64,000 nt of DNA from Erigeron canadensis (Eukaryota > Streptophyta > Magnoliopsida > Asterales > Asteraceae), in the NCBI RefSeq assembly GCF_010389155.1, contig NC_057768.1, positions 45,487,633 to 45,551,632 on the forward strand, given 5' to 3'. How positions within the stretch are numbered: position 1 is the first letter of the stretch; every line of letters starts with the position of its first letter. The notes beneath the pieces were generated by a model. It saw only the letters and a list, made by a program, of their open reading frames with translations. It was not told the DNA's origin and made no database searches. This document shows, piece after piece, positions 49,361 to 60,115 of the stretch. Made by a program: the position numbers and the translations under genes.

Positions 49361-49376
49361 ATTATTATTATTATTA

Positions 49377-49450
<74 letters not shown>
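49361..49450 (+). repeat. (ATT)n microsatellite
   Basis: About 30 ATT units with a single interruption near 49377. Length of this kind usually varies between individuals. Confidence 0.95.
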
Positions 49451-49452
<2 letters not shown>

Positions 49453-49601
49453 GTTAAAATCAATTAAGTTTTAGAATCAATGAAGTTGTGCGTGTTGGAT
49501 ATTGTCAAGCTAAATTCATTTCGTACATGTTCATTCTTTTTTTTTTCTTTTTTCTTTTTTGCAAACTTGAAAATGTTAACGTGCAAAATAATTATAGTAT
49601 G

Positions 49602-49985
49602 TGAACTTCCTTACGGACCCTGCACATGAGAGGTCTACTCTACAACCAGCAAATCTACTCGTCTTTGTTTGGGTAGGGGGGAAACATGCATGCGTTGACC
49701 TCACAGGGGTATCCCCTCTAGTTGGTTTGAGAAACAATGGTTTTGTAGTTGAACAAGCATTGAGAAGTACTAAAGCGAAGAAAGTGAAAAAGCATGACAA
49801 AGCTTGTGAAGAGAATCAGCATGTGTTTGTCCCTCTGGATTTTGATACCTTTGGCTCACTTGCAATTGGTTTCCTGTCTAGGGTTTAACAGGTTATGCAT
49901 AGCAACACCTCAACTCCAAGGGGGCATGAGTTTGTTTTTAGTAGATTAGGTTTTGCTATTCAGACAGCTTGTTACCCGTTTACCT
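49602..49985 (+). pseudogene. Decayed retroelement-type coding fragment
   Basis: Frame opens with MNFLTDPAHERSTLQPA and includes WVGGKHACVDLTGVSPLVG, KKHDKACEENQHVFVPLDFD and FGSLAIGFLSRV. It then meets a TAA at 49886-49888, after which the same frame continues as QVMHSNTSTPRGHEF and FVFSRLGFAIQTA. I associate this sequence type with plant ORFs linked to reverse-transcriptase-bearing elements; that link is from memory and moderate in strength. The isolated position, the internal stop and the absence of the rest of a protein show a dead fragment. Confidence 0.5.
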
Positions 49986-49999
49986 GCTTTTGTGATGTA

Positions 50000-50212
50000 C
50001 TCCCTCTGTTCCATTTTAATTGTCATGTTGACTAACTTTGACCGTAAATAACTTTATTTGTGTCATATAAAACTTGATATAAAATATATGAATGGATTAG
50101 GTTTTTAATGTACTTTTCGTTCATATAAGTTTCATCAACTAACATATAATACAAACAAAGTTATTTATGGTCAAAGTTAGTCAACATGACATTTAAATTG
50201 AGACGGAGGGAG
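50000..50212. mobile_element. Stowaway MITE (Tc1/mariner)
   Basis: Ends CTCCCTCTGTTCC and, inverted, CTCCCTCCGTCTC, flanked by TA (49998-49999 and 50213-50214). The whole is a near-palindrome: GACTAACTTTGACC on the left and GGTCAAAGTTAGTC on the right. TA duplication plus CTCCCTCYGT ends define Stowaway elements. Confidence 0.9.
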
Positions 50213-50711
50213 TATGATTCTTTGATGAATATAACCAATAGTGTCTATTAATATTTTTTATAAGTTCATTCCATGAATTTTATGTTAACTAGTTAAGTGT
50301 ATAATATTGGCAAAAGTTGTACGAGTATTTAACAAGGCCATTAAAAGAAACTTGTATGAAAGCATGTAATTCGTTTTAATTGAGTTGAACTTAATTAAAA
50401 TATAAATAAAAACTGTATTATTAAGATTTGTAACTGTTCATTCATTATGCGCTACTGCCATTTATTTATTTGTATCCGTTACCTTATTATTAAATTGAAT
50501 AAAAGTTGTAAATAACAATCAGACCTTATCCGTTGACCATATATTATACGAGTAATACACAAAACATAGTGACAAAAGCGGCCGAAGATGGGTCGGTCCA
50601 GGAAGCCAGATTGGATCCAGCAAACACTTTCTACACGAAAATTCTCACCATCGTATCTCTTTTAATAATATTGGATTTGATTATTTACTTGAATAAAAGT
50701 AAAGTAAAGTA

Positions 50712-50903
50712 ACTTCCAATGTCGTCTTCTACGGGTTTTGGGTCTCAATACCGTCTTTGACGATGTATGGGGGAGGTTGATATGTAGACAGTCTTACCCC
50801 TACCAAAGATAGAGAGGTTGTTTATAGGTTCTACCATAGGTAGAAAAAGACCTCCAGCCTTGCTGGGCACGAGGATCGAACCCATATATATATATATATA
50901 TAT
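50712..50903 (-). mobile_element. SINE fragment cut at its 5' end
   Basis: CGGGTTTTGGGTCTCAATAC, GTATGGGGGAGGTTGATATG, GATAGAGAGGTTG and the box B complement GGATCGAACCC (50871-50881) match the family at 34261. The box A part is missing; its place is taken by a TA run and the foldback element that follows. Confidence 0.6.
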
Positions 50904-51609
50904 GGGTAACACTGCGGTGAGAACACTTTTAAAATAAGAACGGTGAGAATACTTAAAAAATATCATTTTGATGCATTAAAAGTCCATAAAACTAACATAG
51001 TACATAACTAATTATCATTATTTAAGTGTTTAACAACACATTGATCATTCAAAATCGAAAAAATCACGTTTTTTGTTTTGTACATCCATCTTTGATGCAT
51101 ATTATCAAAATGATGCATCCAACAAAAAACGTGATTTTTTTCGATTTTGACGGATTCATGTGTTGTTAAACACTTAAATAATGATAATTAGTTATGCACT
51201 ATGTCATTTTTATGGACTTTTAATGCATTAAAATGTACTCTTAAAATAAGAACGGTGAGAACACCTTAAAAACATCATTTTGATGCATTAAAAGTCCATA
51301 AAAGTAACATAGTGCATAACTAATTATCTTTATTTAAGTTTTTAACAACACATTCGTCCGTCAAAATCAAAATAATCATGTTTTTTGTTTTGTGCATCCA
51401 TCTCGGATGCATAATCATCAAAATGATGCATCCAACAAAAAACGTGACTTTTTCGATTTTGATGAATCAATGTGTTGTTAAACACTTAAATAATGATAAT
51501 TAGTTATGCACTATGTCAGTTTTATAGACTTTTAATGCATCAAAATGATGTTTTTTAAGGTGTTCTCACCATTCTTATTTTAAAACTGTTCTTATTTGAT
51601 TGTCCCCTG
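50904..51609. mobile_element. Foldback element made of two palindromic halves
   Basis: Ends GGGTAACACTGCGGTGAGAA and, inverted, GGGGACAATCAAATAAGAAC, in a TA-repeat target on both sides. Inside, two adjacent units (about 50930-51235 and 51240-51590) each have inverted arms with TAAGAACGGTGAGAA, CATTTTGATGCATTAAAAGT, AACTAATTAT and a loop around CATCC...ATGATGCATCCAAC. So the element is a tandem pair of hairpins rather than a single hairpin. No frame. Confidence 0.65.
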
Positions 51610-52240
51610 TATATATATATATATATATAATAAAAGGTATAAAAAAAAAGTGTTCAATTTTTGTGATTTTTGAATGTTAGTATCTTTACTTTTAGTTAGC
51701 AATATAAAAGATTCATATTCTTAAAACTTCAAATAAAGAACTTTGCTTAGTGCTTACATTTTCAACTTCAGTTTCTACTGAGTTTTGTATAAGTGGCTTT
51801 AAACATGAATGGTTAATTATCTAGATGTGGATAATCAAAGATATGTATCCCAATGACTCTTTAAAAAGATAGTAAAGGACATGAAAGTTTTGAGAAAAAG
51901 CATTAGATTTTTATAAATTTTTATTACAGTACGAGTAACTTTTTTAATCTTGCAAAATTTATTCCATGACAATATGGATATTGTAAGACTGGTTGGAAGT
52001 GGCTCCCTCCTCATTAACAAATTACAATTATATACAATTCAATTGGACATGACCAACGTTCAATAATGCGCCTCATTTGAAGTAAATATTTTTCATCATT
52101 TTTTCCGATATATAAAACTTTATCAACATTACACGTGTGCCAAATAACTTGTTGCCACAAATTAAACACTACACACACATTTCCATTTTTATCACAACTG
52201 GAACCAGCAAATCAAAATATACAATATACATATATTAACA
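51610..52240. other. Upstream region of the LEA_2 gene
   Basis: TA microsatellite at 51610-51628, then ordinary AT-rich DNA. ACACGTGTGCC at 52131-52141 contains CACGTG, a G-box, about 165 nt before the LEA_2 ATG and a candidate ABA/stress-response site. No gene. Confidence 0.4.
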
Positions 52241-52258
52241 TATATATATATATATATT
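52241..52258 (+). promoter_or_regulatory. TATA region of the LEA_2 gene
   Basis: A TATATATA run ending about 43 nt before the ATG at 52301, with a CT-rich initiator-like stretch (ATCCCTCTTTTTCCC) directly after it. Confidence 0.4.
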
Positions 52259-52300
52259 ATCCCTCTTTTTCCCACCACAAAATCCTTACACACCACAGCT

Positions 52301-53134
52301 ATGACCGACAGAGTCTACCCATCAACTAAACCCAACGGCACCACCAAAACCACCACCACCACCACAAGACTTCCACCGCCACCAAACAAAACCCAATTCC
52401 AAACTCCCACCAACCGCCACCCTCACCGTCCAAACCCCACCACAAACCACCGCCAGTCTCGCCGACGAAGCTGTTTTTGTTTATGCTTTTTTTGGTCAAC
52501 TTTAATCATAGTCCTTCTTCTACTCATAGCAACCATAGCCGGCTGCATTTTGTACCTCCTTTACCACCCTCGCCGACCAACATTCTCAATCACTTCTCTT
52601 AAAATTTCCGAATTCAACCTCGTACCAAACAATTCAGACGACACAACAAAACTCACTTCAAAACTTAACCTCACCGTCTCAACAAAAAACCCAAACAAAA
52701 AGATCACATTTTTTTACAGCCCTTTCACCATAACATGTTTTTCTTCAGACAATTCAGTACTATTTGCAAACGGGTCATTCAAAAGCCCGTTTGTTAGCAA
52801 ACCCGACAACATTACAATCATCCATTCCACCTTGTACGGAAACTCTGTACTTATGGATACAGAGGTTGTAAATAAAATAAGATCGGATTTGAAGAAGAAA
52901 TCTGGGGTGCCGTTAAAGATAGTGTTGGATAGTGAAGCACGTGTGAAAATCGAGAATATTGTACGGACCAAAAAGGTTGGGATTCGGATAAAATGTGAAG
53001 GGATTCATAGTTTGGTACCGAATAATAAGGGAGGAAATTATAATAAGACATCATCAAAATCAGTGGCTGCTAATGTTTCTGCTGCAAAGTGTAAGCTTGA
53101 TCTTAGAATCAAGATCTGGAAATGGACCTTTTGA
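52301..53134 (+). CDS. LEA_2 / NDR1-HIN1-like membrane protein
   Basis: Single exon, 277 residues. Residues 1 to about 55 are a basic, Pro/Thr-rich cytosolic tail with a run of Thr (17-22) and RQSRRRSCFCLC just before a strong membrane helix (about 63-88, TLIIVLLLLIATIAGCILYLLY). Next come YHPRRPTFSITSLKISEFNL and a beta-rich LEA_2 domain (about 95-245) with the family's KNPNKKITFFY and several N-x-S/T sites. This layout is that of NHL proteins, plasma-membrane proteins tied to defence, drought and ABA responses. The C-terminal CKLDLRIKIWKWTF matches the usual end of this family. Function here is inferred from family only. Confidence 0.85.
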   Translation: MTDRVYPSTKPNGTTKTTTTTTRLPPPPNKTQFQTPTNRHPHRPNPTTNHRQSRRRSCFCLCFFWSTLIIVLLLLIATIAGCILYLLYHPRRPTFSITSLKISEFNLVPNNSDDTTKLTSKLNLTVSTKNPNKKITFFYSPFTITCFSSDNSVLFANGSFKSPFVSKPDNITIIHSTLYGNSVLMDTEVVNKIRSDLKKKSGVPLKIVLDSEARVKIENIVRTKKVGIRIKCEGIHSLVPNNKGGNYNKTSSKSVAANVSAAKCKLDLRIKIWKWTF

Positions 53135-53529
53135 TGAATTATTTTTTTTTTTATTTATTTGTATTAAAATATACATATTTTGGACTGAGGAGATGAAATT
53201 AAGCAAAGTAGAGGAGGCCATGACGTTTTTTTGGTAATTACCGTTGTTTGAGATCAAATTCCACATGTAACCGTTACTTTATTTTATCTATTATTATGTA
53301 CACTACTTACAGATATATGTTAATTATGATCATATATATGATGTGATATATACTTCCGAGTCATCAATAGTCTACTTGGTTTGGGGTGAAGATCATTGTT
53401 CAATAACCCTGTTTAGTATTAAGTGTTGTATATATTGGTAGCCTCATTTAAGTACTTAATACATAATCAACTCTAGTTAGTTGTAATAACTTTTATAGTT
53501 GTAATAACTTTTATAGATGTTACTTGTTA
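53135..53529. other. 3' flank of the LEA_2 gene
   Basis: Contains the LEA_2 3' UTR (AT-rich, to about 53330). No other gene. Ends at the Harbinger target site TTA (53527-53529). Confidence 0.4.
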
Positions 53530-54117
53530 GGGACAAGGGTGTAGTGACAAACTTTTGACAATTTGACAAGTTTTGGCAAAAGAATAAACCAATACATTCA
53601 TGCCACATGTAATAGCCAAAAACTTGTCAATACATTCATACCATATGTAATAGCCAAAAACTTATCAATACTAACTGAAATCTTGCCAAATTTGATGGTA
53701 TAGTGTTAAATTTTGCCAATTTTTGAAGTTACCAAATACACCCTAAAGTTAAACACGATACAAATACAAATTAAAAATATTACAACTAGGAATTAAAAAA
53801 CAATACAACTAGAAAATAAATAACAAACTAATTCAACCCGTCATGAGGTCACCCGTATTTGTCGGTAATGTTGCATTTGCGCTGTAAAATTATGCTACGC
53901 ATGGGATCGACCAAATGATCGTGAGGTTGCGCAAAGATTTTGAGGTCTAGTTCCATCGACTTTTGTCGTTGAAAATTGAGTTGGGATTGTAGCAAATCCC
54001 GCACAAGCTTCTCACGTTCGGCAATGGCGGCCATCCTCATTTGCCGATTGAGCCTCTTTTCTTCTTTGTGTGTCATACTCACCTCCTTATACTCTTCAAC
54101 GGAATCGAGCAACACTT

Positions 54118-57100
54118 CTTTGTTTTTGACCGAACTCGTGGGAAATTTTTTTTGAAACGGTGGTTTTTCAAGGGTGTTTTGTCAAACAAGTTTTGGGGAA
54201 AAAAATTTATAAAACAAGGTAACCCAGTAATGCAAATACCGGTTTTGAATTTGGCTCAAAACCACCGGTTTTAGAAAAAGATGATCGAACCCGGTATTTC
54301 AATTACCGGTTTTAGAGTATACAGGTGTGATTTGACAAGCTCATGTACGATCTTGACTGGCTACAGTGGTTGCGTGCACCATTAAACCCGGAAAGTTTCT
54401 AAGTTCTTTTAATCTTTTATTTACTTTTTCCTATTTCCATAGTTTTTAATTAGTTTATTGTACATTGGGTACAACTCAAGTGTGGGGGGAGAGGTAAATA
54501 GGAAAAATCGGGTCAAGAGTGAATTGTTAAGTTTTTGAGATAGTTTCTATCTTTGCATGCATGTTTTTAGTCAAAATTTTTGATTTTTTTGAGTTAGCTT
54601 AGTTAAAGACGAAAAGTGATAAAATTTGTGGGTTTCGGAAATGTTAAAAGAATAACATAAACATGAGGTTGATTATTTTTAGCTTTCATATATCTATTAC
54701 CCGTGACATTTCATCTTTCCAATTAATAGTTGGTTTGTCTTGAACTTCAACACAATTTAGGAAATTACAAATGCATGCATTAATTGAACTTAATTGAAAT
54801 ATGAATTAGTTAATGACTCCATCATATGATGTACCGGTAGGCACAAAGCACCACGGTTCCACTCTTGTGGGGAACATAACTAGTTATATGGCTTTGAATG
54901 CTTGTTTTTCACCTTGTGAATTGATCTTGTCCTTAAATCTTGCGAAAGAGCTAGTGTTGTTACTTCATGTATTAGGGGTTATGCGGGAAATGTCTACAAG
55001 TTAAAAAGCATAAAAGGCTACGAAGCCATCACAAGGGTGAAATTTAAAGGCCATGAAGCCATCCGAAAGGGGAATAAATTCAATATCAAAGTAATAAAGA
55101 GTACAAAGTATAAATGAAAGCAATTAAGTTGAACAAAGTGTTGTTTAGTTTGTTTAAGGACATTTTCCGTATAGGTCTCTAGTATGTGTTTGTTTTAATG
55201 CTTGACTCGATTGCGGGAGTATGGCTAGTTATGGGACACATAAGTGAGCTTATAAACTTGAGTGCGTTATAAATCTATAAAGTAGAAAGTACTTATGGAT
55301 ACCCGGAAGTGCCGAGTGTTTAAGTGGACAACAATATCGGTAATCATCTTGGATTGTTAATTAAATCGCCAATAAATAATTAAGTATGCGAATAAATTGT
55401 GAGCTTAGTAGGTATGAGCTTAATATTAATTGGAAAGATAGAAATGGTAGAGGTTTTGCACGAGTATGGATTTGATTCTAATTATGATTGATTGATTGTT
55501 TGCTAAGATGTATTTTTGATTTCGTCCTAGGCTTCCTCGAAAAGATATTATTTAAATGCATGTGGAATTCAAGACCGCTTGATAGAAATTTTTATGAAGT
55601 TTCCTTTGATTAATATTGACATACTTTTGTGTTTTGGAAAATTTGAAGATTCTTGAGTTTGTATTTGCTTGAGGACAAGCAAAGCTCAAGTGCGGAGGAA
55701 TTTGATATCGCCTATTTTATACATAGTTATTTTACGCGATATCGTTTCTTTTATTTATTTTAAGTTTGTATTATTGTCACTTTTATAGACTTTTATACTT
55801 AATATGTGATTTTATATGATTATAGGTCTACAAGATGAAAGTTGACGAAAGTATGTTGAATAAAGATCATTTACGGAAAAAATGAAGATTGGAGCTGGAA
55901 AGACTAAAAATGTTCACAGAAGATGATTCGGTTAAATAGAGTTACAAGACACAAGACGGCAAGATGAGGCTAAAATGTTCACATAAAATGGCGTATTTTG
56001 GACTCGACTAGATAAGGAGTGGCTGCAACAAATAATAAGTGGTGATCTCGTGCACTTGTTCCAGCCGAGAGAAAAAAAAAAAAGAAGCAGCGGCCCAGTG
56101 GAGAAAAGCCCATTTGGGCCTGATTGTTCGTCAAGGCAGCCTCGAGTCAAAGGAGTCAACGGGAGTCAAGCACAATATGATTAATTGATTTAAGCTTTGC
56201 ATAAAAAGTGTTCCTGGTGGAGTGGGGTGCGTGATTTCGGCAGAAAAAAGAACATGGGTCTAAGCCCAAAAAGTGATGGTGTTATGTGGGTCATGGACTC
56301 ATGATTAATAAGTTCAAAGTACTTGTGGCTAAATAACGTGAATTGGCAGATGGCAAAATCCAACTATATATATATATTTTGAGTTTTGCAAAAAAAAGGT
56401 CGGCGAGGGGGTTACGAATTGGTGGAGGACCACAATTAATAAATAATTCGTACGTAGAAAGGAAGTTTTAGGAAGAGTTTGGAGGTGCTTAGGGAATTCG
56501 TACGGGAGGAGTTTGGAGGTGGCCACAATTTTGATTGGTTGGTGGATTCGAGACGAGAGTGCCGCAAAAGAGAGCAGCCAAAAGGCTTTTGCCTTGTTCT
56601 GTTCGTGACATCATTATCTTTTTAGGTGTTCGACTTCGACACTGCCGCAACAAACATCTCGTTCGATTCTTTCTTTTTAAGTTATTATTAGTACATTGGT
56701 ATTATTATTAGTTGTTTAATATTAAGACTCTATATTATACAATTATCATTATGAATTCTATTTATTTTATAATTGTTAGTTTTATTTGTCTTGACATGCA
56801 TAACTAAGTATTTTAATCATCTACTTAGATGAAGTGATACAATGAATTAAGGTTGCATATTTTATAAATTTAAGTTGATTTGATTTAACGTTGTATCATA
56901 ATCTTAGCTTATTAATTCTTTGTTATTTAACTCTTAATTGCGGATAGTTTTTGCATGATCTTAGTGGTAACTTAGGTTGTGTAAGAGTTATTTTAATTGC
57001 TTGGTTAGAAGCGATTGTTTCTATGACGGGTACGGTTGAAAGTAATTAATAGTTAATAAGAATTAATGGGTTAATGGTTGGGTACAATCAATAGACACAA

Positions 57101-57624
57101 TTGTTATCTAAAATAACCAAAATAATTAGTTGACTAGAAAAGTTATGAAAGGCGTCTCGGGGTACCGGTCTTAGTAATGGAACTAGTTAATTAAGGGAAT
57201 TGAATAAAGTAACGAACTTGACGGGTACGGGGTGAGTCTTTGTTTAGTTCTCGGTTATTAATTATTCATATTTGAATTGGTTCTTCATTTAGGTGCAACC
57301 TGAATTTGTAGTGTCATGGATTCGAGGTAGATGATCTTTTAAATAATCTTGATATAAATCAAATCTCTTTTCGTTTAATTCTTCGGAATTACTAATTTTG
57401 TTAACTAACTAACTTCTTCAAAATCCAATGTGACGGGAGTCCTTAAAATCCAAAGCTTTTCTAAACTACTTAAAACTCGTTTGCTCTTAATCAGTCCCTG
57501 TGTTCGATCCTGGACTTACCTTTAAACTATATTGCATACGAACAGGTCCACTGCCCGAGAGTGTGTAGTAGTCAGTTTTAGGGTATTTCTTGTTTATAAA
57601 TTTAAGACTAGATTTTACACATCA
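54118..57624 (+). mobile_element. 5'-truncated LTR retrotransposon inside the Harbinger ORF1
   Basis: The insertion separates two pieces of the ORF1. Its right part is a long LTR (see next entry) preceded by a purine tract (TGAGGACAAGC...AAGTGCGGAGGAATT, ending at 55702). The 1.6 kb to the left is non-coding internal sequence with a second purine-rich motif (AAGTGTGGGGGGAG, about 54478-54491). No gag, pol or 5' LTR is present. The left breakpoint (about 54118) is estimated from where ORF1 similarity ends. Confidence 0.55.
55703..57624 (+). repeat. 3' LTR, about 1.9 kb
   Basis: Starts TGATATCGCCTATTTTATAC right after a polypurine tract and ends TTTTACACATCA where the ORF1 frame resumes. Near its end it has CCCTGTGTTCGATCCTGGAC and a CATACGAACAGGTCCACTGC segment, which I know from the 3' part of long LTRs of plant Ty3-type elements. 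Short frames inside it (e.g. 55932-56159) are incidental. Confidence 0.55.
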
Positions 57625-57984
57625 TGGCCTTACTACGTGATTTGCGAGAAAATGAGGGCATCGAGTCCTCATTCAAATTGGGAACTCGAGTGTAGTGGCT
57701 CGACTCATTGGTTCGAACCCTTTTCTCACTCCCGCTAGTATCTTCGGTGCGAAGAGTGCCGACCGTAGGAGTAGTAGGCTCGGTCGAAGTACCACTAAAA
57801 CCACTCGCCGATGGAACATACGAAAACTTATCATGTTCCTTCACAACTTTCCAAGCTTTGATATGTTTGAATCCCTTGTTCTTGTGTCGTATCGCCCACT
57901 CTTCCAAGTTTTATGTCAAGATACACGTCTCATTGGCACTGCTAGCCCACATAAATACAAAATTTATATTTATATAATACAACA

Positions 57985-58170
57985 TAACTATATATATATA
58001 AATCCGTAAAACAACATATATATATATATATAAACGTAAAACAATATATATATATATAACCGTCAAACAACATATATATATATAAACGTAAAACAACTCT
58101 CTATATATATATAAACGTAGAACATATATATATACAAACCGTTAAAAAAATTTATATATATATAAGAAAG
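57985..58170 (+). repeat. TA-rich minisatellite within the Harbinger element
   Basis: Five or more units of about 27-34 bp with the pattern AACCGTAAAACAAC or AAACGTAAAACAA followed by a TA run. It lies in the gap between two ORF1 pieces and probably in a former intron. Confidence 0.6.
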
Positions 58171-59074
58171 AAAATTAACCATCGTATTGAAGATACCGAA
58201 AAACTCGTTGAATAGCGGTTGCATTTTCTTCCACTTTGTGTTCACTTGATGGTAGGTTCGTTTTTTTTATTATTGCTTATTGTAGTGTTGATGAGTCATA
58301 TTCCAAAAGGATTCATATTTTTGTTGATCGGCGGCTGCGAGATCCATAGAGATATGAACATAAGCTCGGGCCAACAATTCTTTATCTTCGTCACTCCAAG
58401 CGATCGGGGGTGCTCTTGTGGTTGAGGTGGTTTTTTTTGTCTTCCCACGACCGAGCGGAGGTGGTGCCTCCTCCTCGCTAGAGGTGTCTCACAGATCGTC
58501 ATATGGTTTGTTGGGTTGCACTTTGTCATCATCATCTTCAAGAAACGTGATCGTGGGTTCGGTAGGAGGAAGTTGAAAGCGGCCCGTGTCGACTTGCACG
58601 GGGAAATCCGGGGTCAAGAATTGAGAGATGTCGTCACCGACGTTTTGGTTTTGACTAGAAGAACCACCGAAATAGTATTGTGGTTCGATGATTCCAGGAA
58701 GTTGATTTCTTTGTGCTCGGTATGTTTTTGATGTTTTTTTAGTAGGAATCATTTTGAAGAATATATATGAAAAAGATAAATAAGAAATATATAGAGAAGA
58801 TGTGAGTATTCTTTATTTGTGAGAAGAAATGAAAGATTAAAAGGTATATATAGGTAATATGGAGAGGGGTAAAATTTGTAAATTAAATTTTAAAAAAACG
58901 GTCACATCTGACCCCCCGTTCACAGCAGACGCTCCCCAACGTGTACTAGCATTGGCCAAAACTAGCCGATGAACTTGCCAAACTTGCCGATGCATGTGTT
59001 ATAGCCTTGCCAAAAAGACGTACTAGCCGATGCTTTTTGCCGATAAAACTAGCCGGGTACACCCTTGCCCCTTA

Positions 59075-59804
59075 TATTGTGAGTTAATTTTGATGAGATT
59101 TAGCAGCAACTTTCCAACTTCAGTATATATCTGCCCCCATGAATCATATTTCCAACTTCTGTATACATCACAGAGAAGTAGCAGTTCAAATCCTGGCGGT
59201 TCACCACTAAAATATATATGCTGCAAATTTCTTTAGGGTGTGTCTACACGCGAATCATTGAACGCCTTTGTCAGCAATTCTGACTAAAAAGATAGGACTA
59301 CATTAACCGAGTGGTTAAAGTTTAATGATTCTTTAATGAAGAAAAACACTCATGGAGGTACCAGCGAAACATTCTTGTGGCAATGATCAACACCTTACGG
59401 CATGAGAAATTGTATTATCAGTGTCATTTTCCGCCACTTTGCTTTTCAATCTGATCTTACATAAAAGTGAGAAACCACTAAAAATCTCCTTCCCACTCCT
59501 GTCCCCTTCTTTTTCCGCCTCTGTTACCACCATCGGCCATTTTACCCGTCACCCTCACTCTCACCGCCATGGCGGCTAGGATAGATCCCATAACGTATCC
59601 AACCACCACCATTTATTGAAAATTTGAAATGCATGTGATGGGGCTCGTCATATAAAAGGAATTGGACTTACTTAGAGGGCTTCAAAAATGAATTTTGCAT
59701 GAAGATAATGGACTTAAATAAAGATTGGACCTATGGGCTTATAAGGACATTATAAACTAGGCTCAATCTTCCCTGATTAGAGAGAGAGAACCGCTGAAGT
59801 AGAC
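59075..59804. other. Gene-free stretch
   Basis: No gene supported. A GC-richer patch at 59490-59600 (CCTCTGTTACCACCATCGGC, CACCGCCATGGCGGC) contains ATGGCGGCTAGG (59569) but the frame closes at once. Confidence 0.3.
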
Positions 59805-60115
59805 ATGAAAAAAAAAACCGGTTTTAAAAAAACGGTTCGTATAAACCAAAAACTGGACCCGATAAAGACCGGTTCCTTCCCTCAAGAACCGATCGGTTTG
59901 GAACTGGTTCTACTGTTGGATCCCAAAATCGGTTCCGGGATGGTTCCAGAGCGTTCGGAACTGGTTCTTGGTCAAAAAACCGAAAAAAATTAGTCAATTG
60001 TTGACCAAGAACTGGTTCCGGTCCTTGAAAAATGGGTTTTAGTTAACGTAATCGGTTCCAATCAACGTTAACTGGAACTTCCTGCAAGAACCGGATTTTG
60101 GGCACGACTACGCTG
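59805..60115. repeat. AACCGGTTC-rich MITE-like repeat
   Basis: More than a dozen GGTTC, GAACC or AACCGGTT units in both orientations, beginning AAAACCGGTTTT and ending GAACCGGATTTTGGGC. The arrangement is that of a non-autonomous DNA transposon with subterminal repeats. Ends not fixed. Confidence 0.45.

Larger units (their letters stand above)
53849..58752 (-). pseudogene. Harbinger ORF1 (Myb/SANT-like, 'GST T3-like'), disrupted
   Basis: Pieces in order on the minus strand: 58752 to about 58270 (start MIPTKKTSKTYRAQRN; then, after a TGA near 58491, SSEEEAPPPLGRGKTKK and AWSDEDKELLARAYVHIS), 58245-58190 (VNTKWKKMQPLFNEFFG), 57907-57625 (GFKHIKAWKVVKEHDKFSYV) and 54115-53849 (LLDSVEEYKEVSMTHKEEKR, ending QPHDHLVDPMRSI). 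The WSxEE-type Trp-containing DNA-binding part followed by FKHxxAW and a coiled, charged C terminus is the layout of plant Harbinger ORF1 proteins, often annotated glutathione S-transferase T3-like. Breaks: the TGA near 58491, stop codons near 58270, a TA-repeat-filled gap, and the retrotransposon between the last two pieces. Not functional. Confidence 0.65.
53530..59071. mobile_element. PIF/Harbinger element with a nested LTR retrotransposon
   Basis: Ends GGGACAAGGGTGTAGTGACA (53530) and, inverted from 59071, GGGGCAAGGGTGTACCCGGC, with TTA on both sides (53527-53529, 59072-59074). TWA target duplications and GGGGCAAGGGTGT-like ends mark PIF/Harbinger. Both subterminal regions are rich in TTGCCAA / TAGCCAAAA units. 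It carries a decayed ORF1 (Myb/SANT-like type) on the minus strand; I find no DDE transposase. About 3.5 kb of the 5542 bp is a later retrotransposon insertion. The 376-bp MITE at 6204-6579 shares the ends. Confidence 0.75.

Noticed and set aside
51636..51830. A gene upstream of the LEA_2 gene
   Set aside because: No frame longer than a few dozen codons, no splice-consistent pair of frames and no motif.
54813..55004. Frames inside the 54118-57624 insertion
   Set aside because: Short, without retroviral-type gag or pol motifs, and lying in LTR or untranslated internal sequence.
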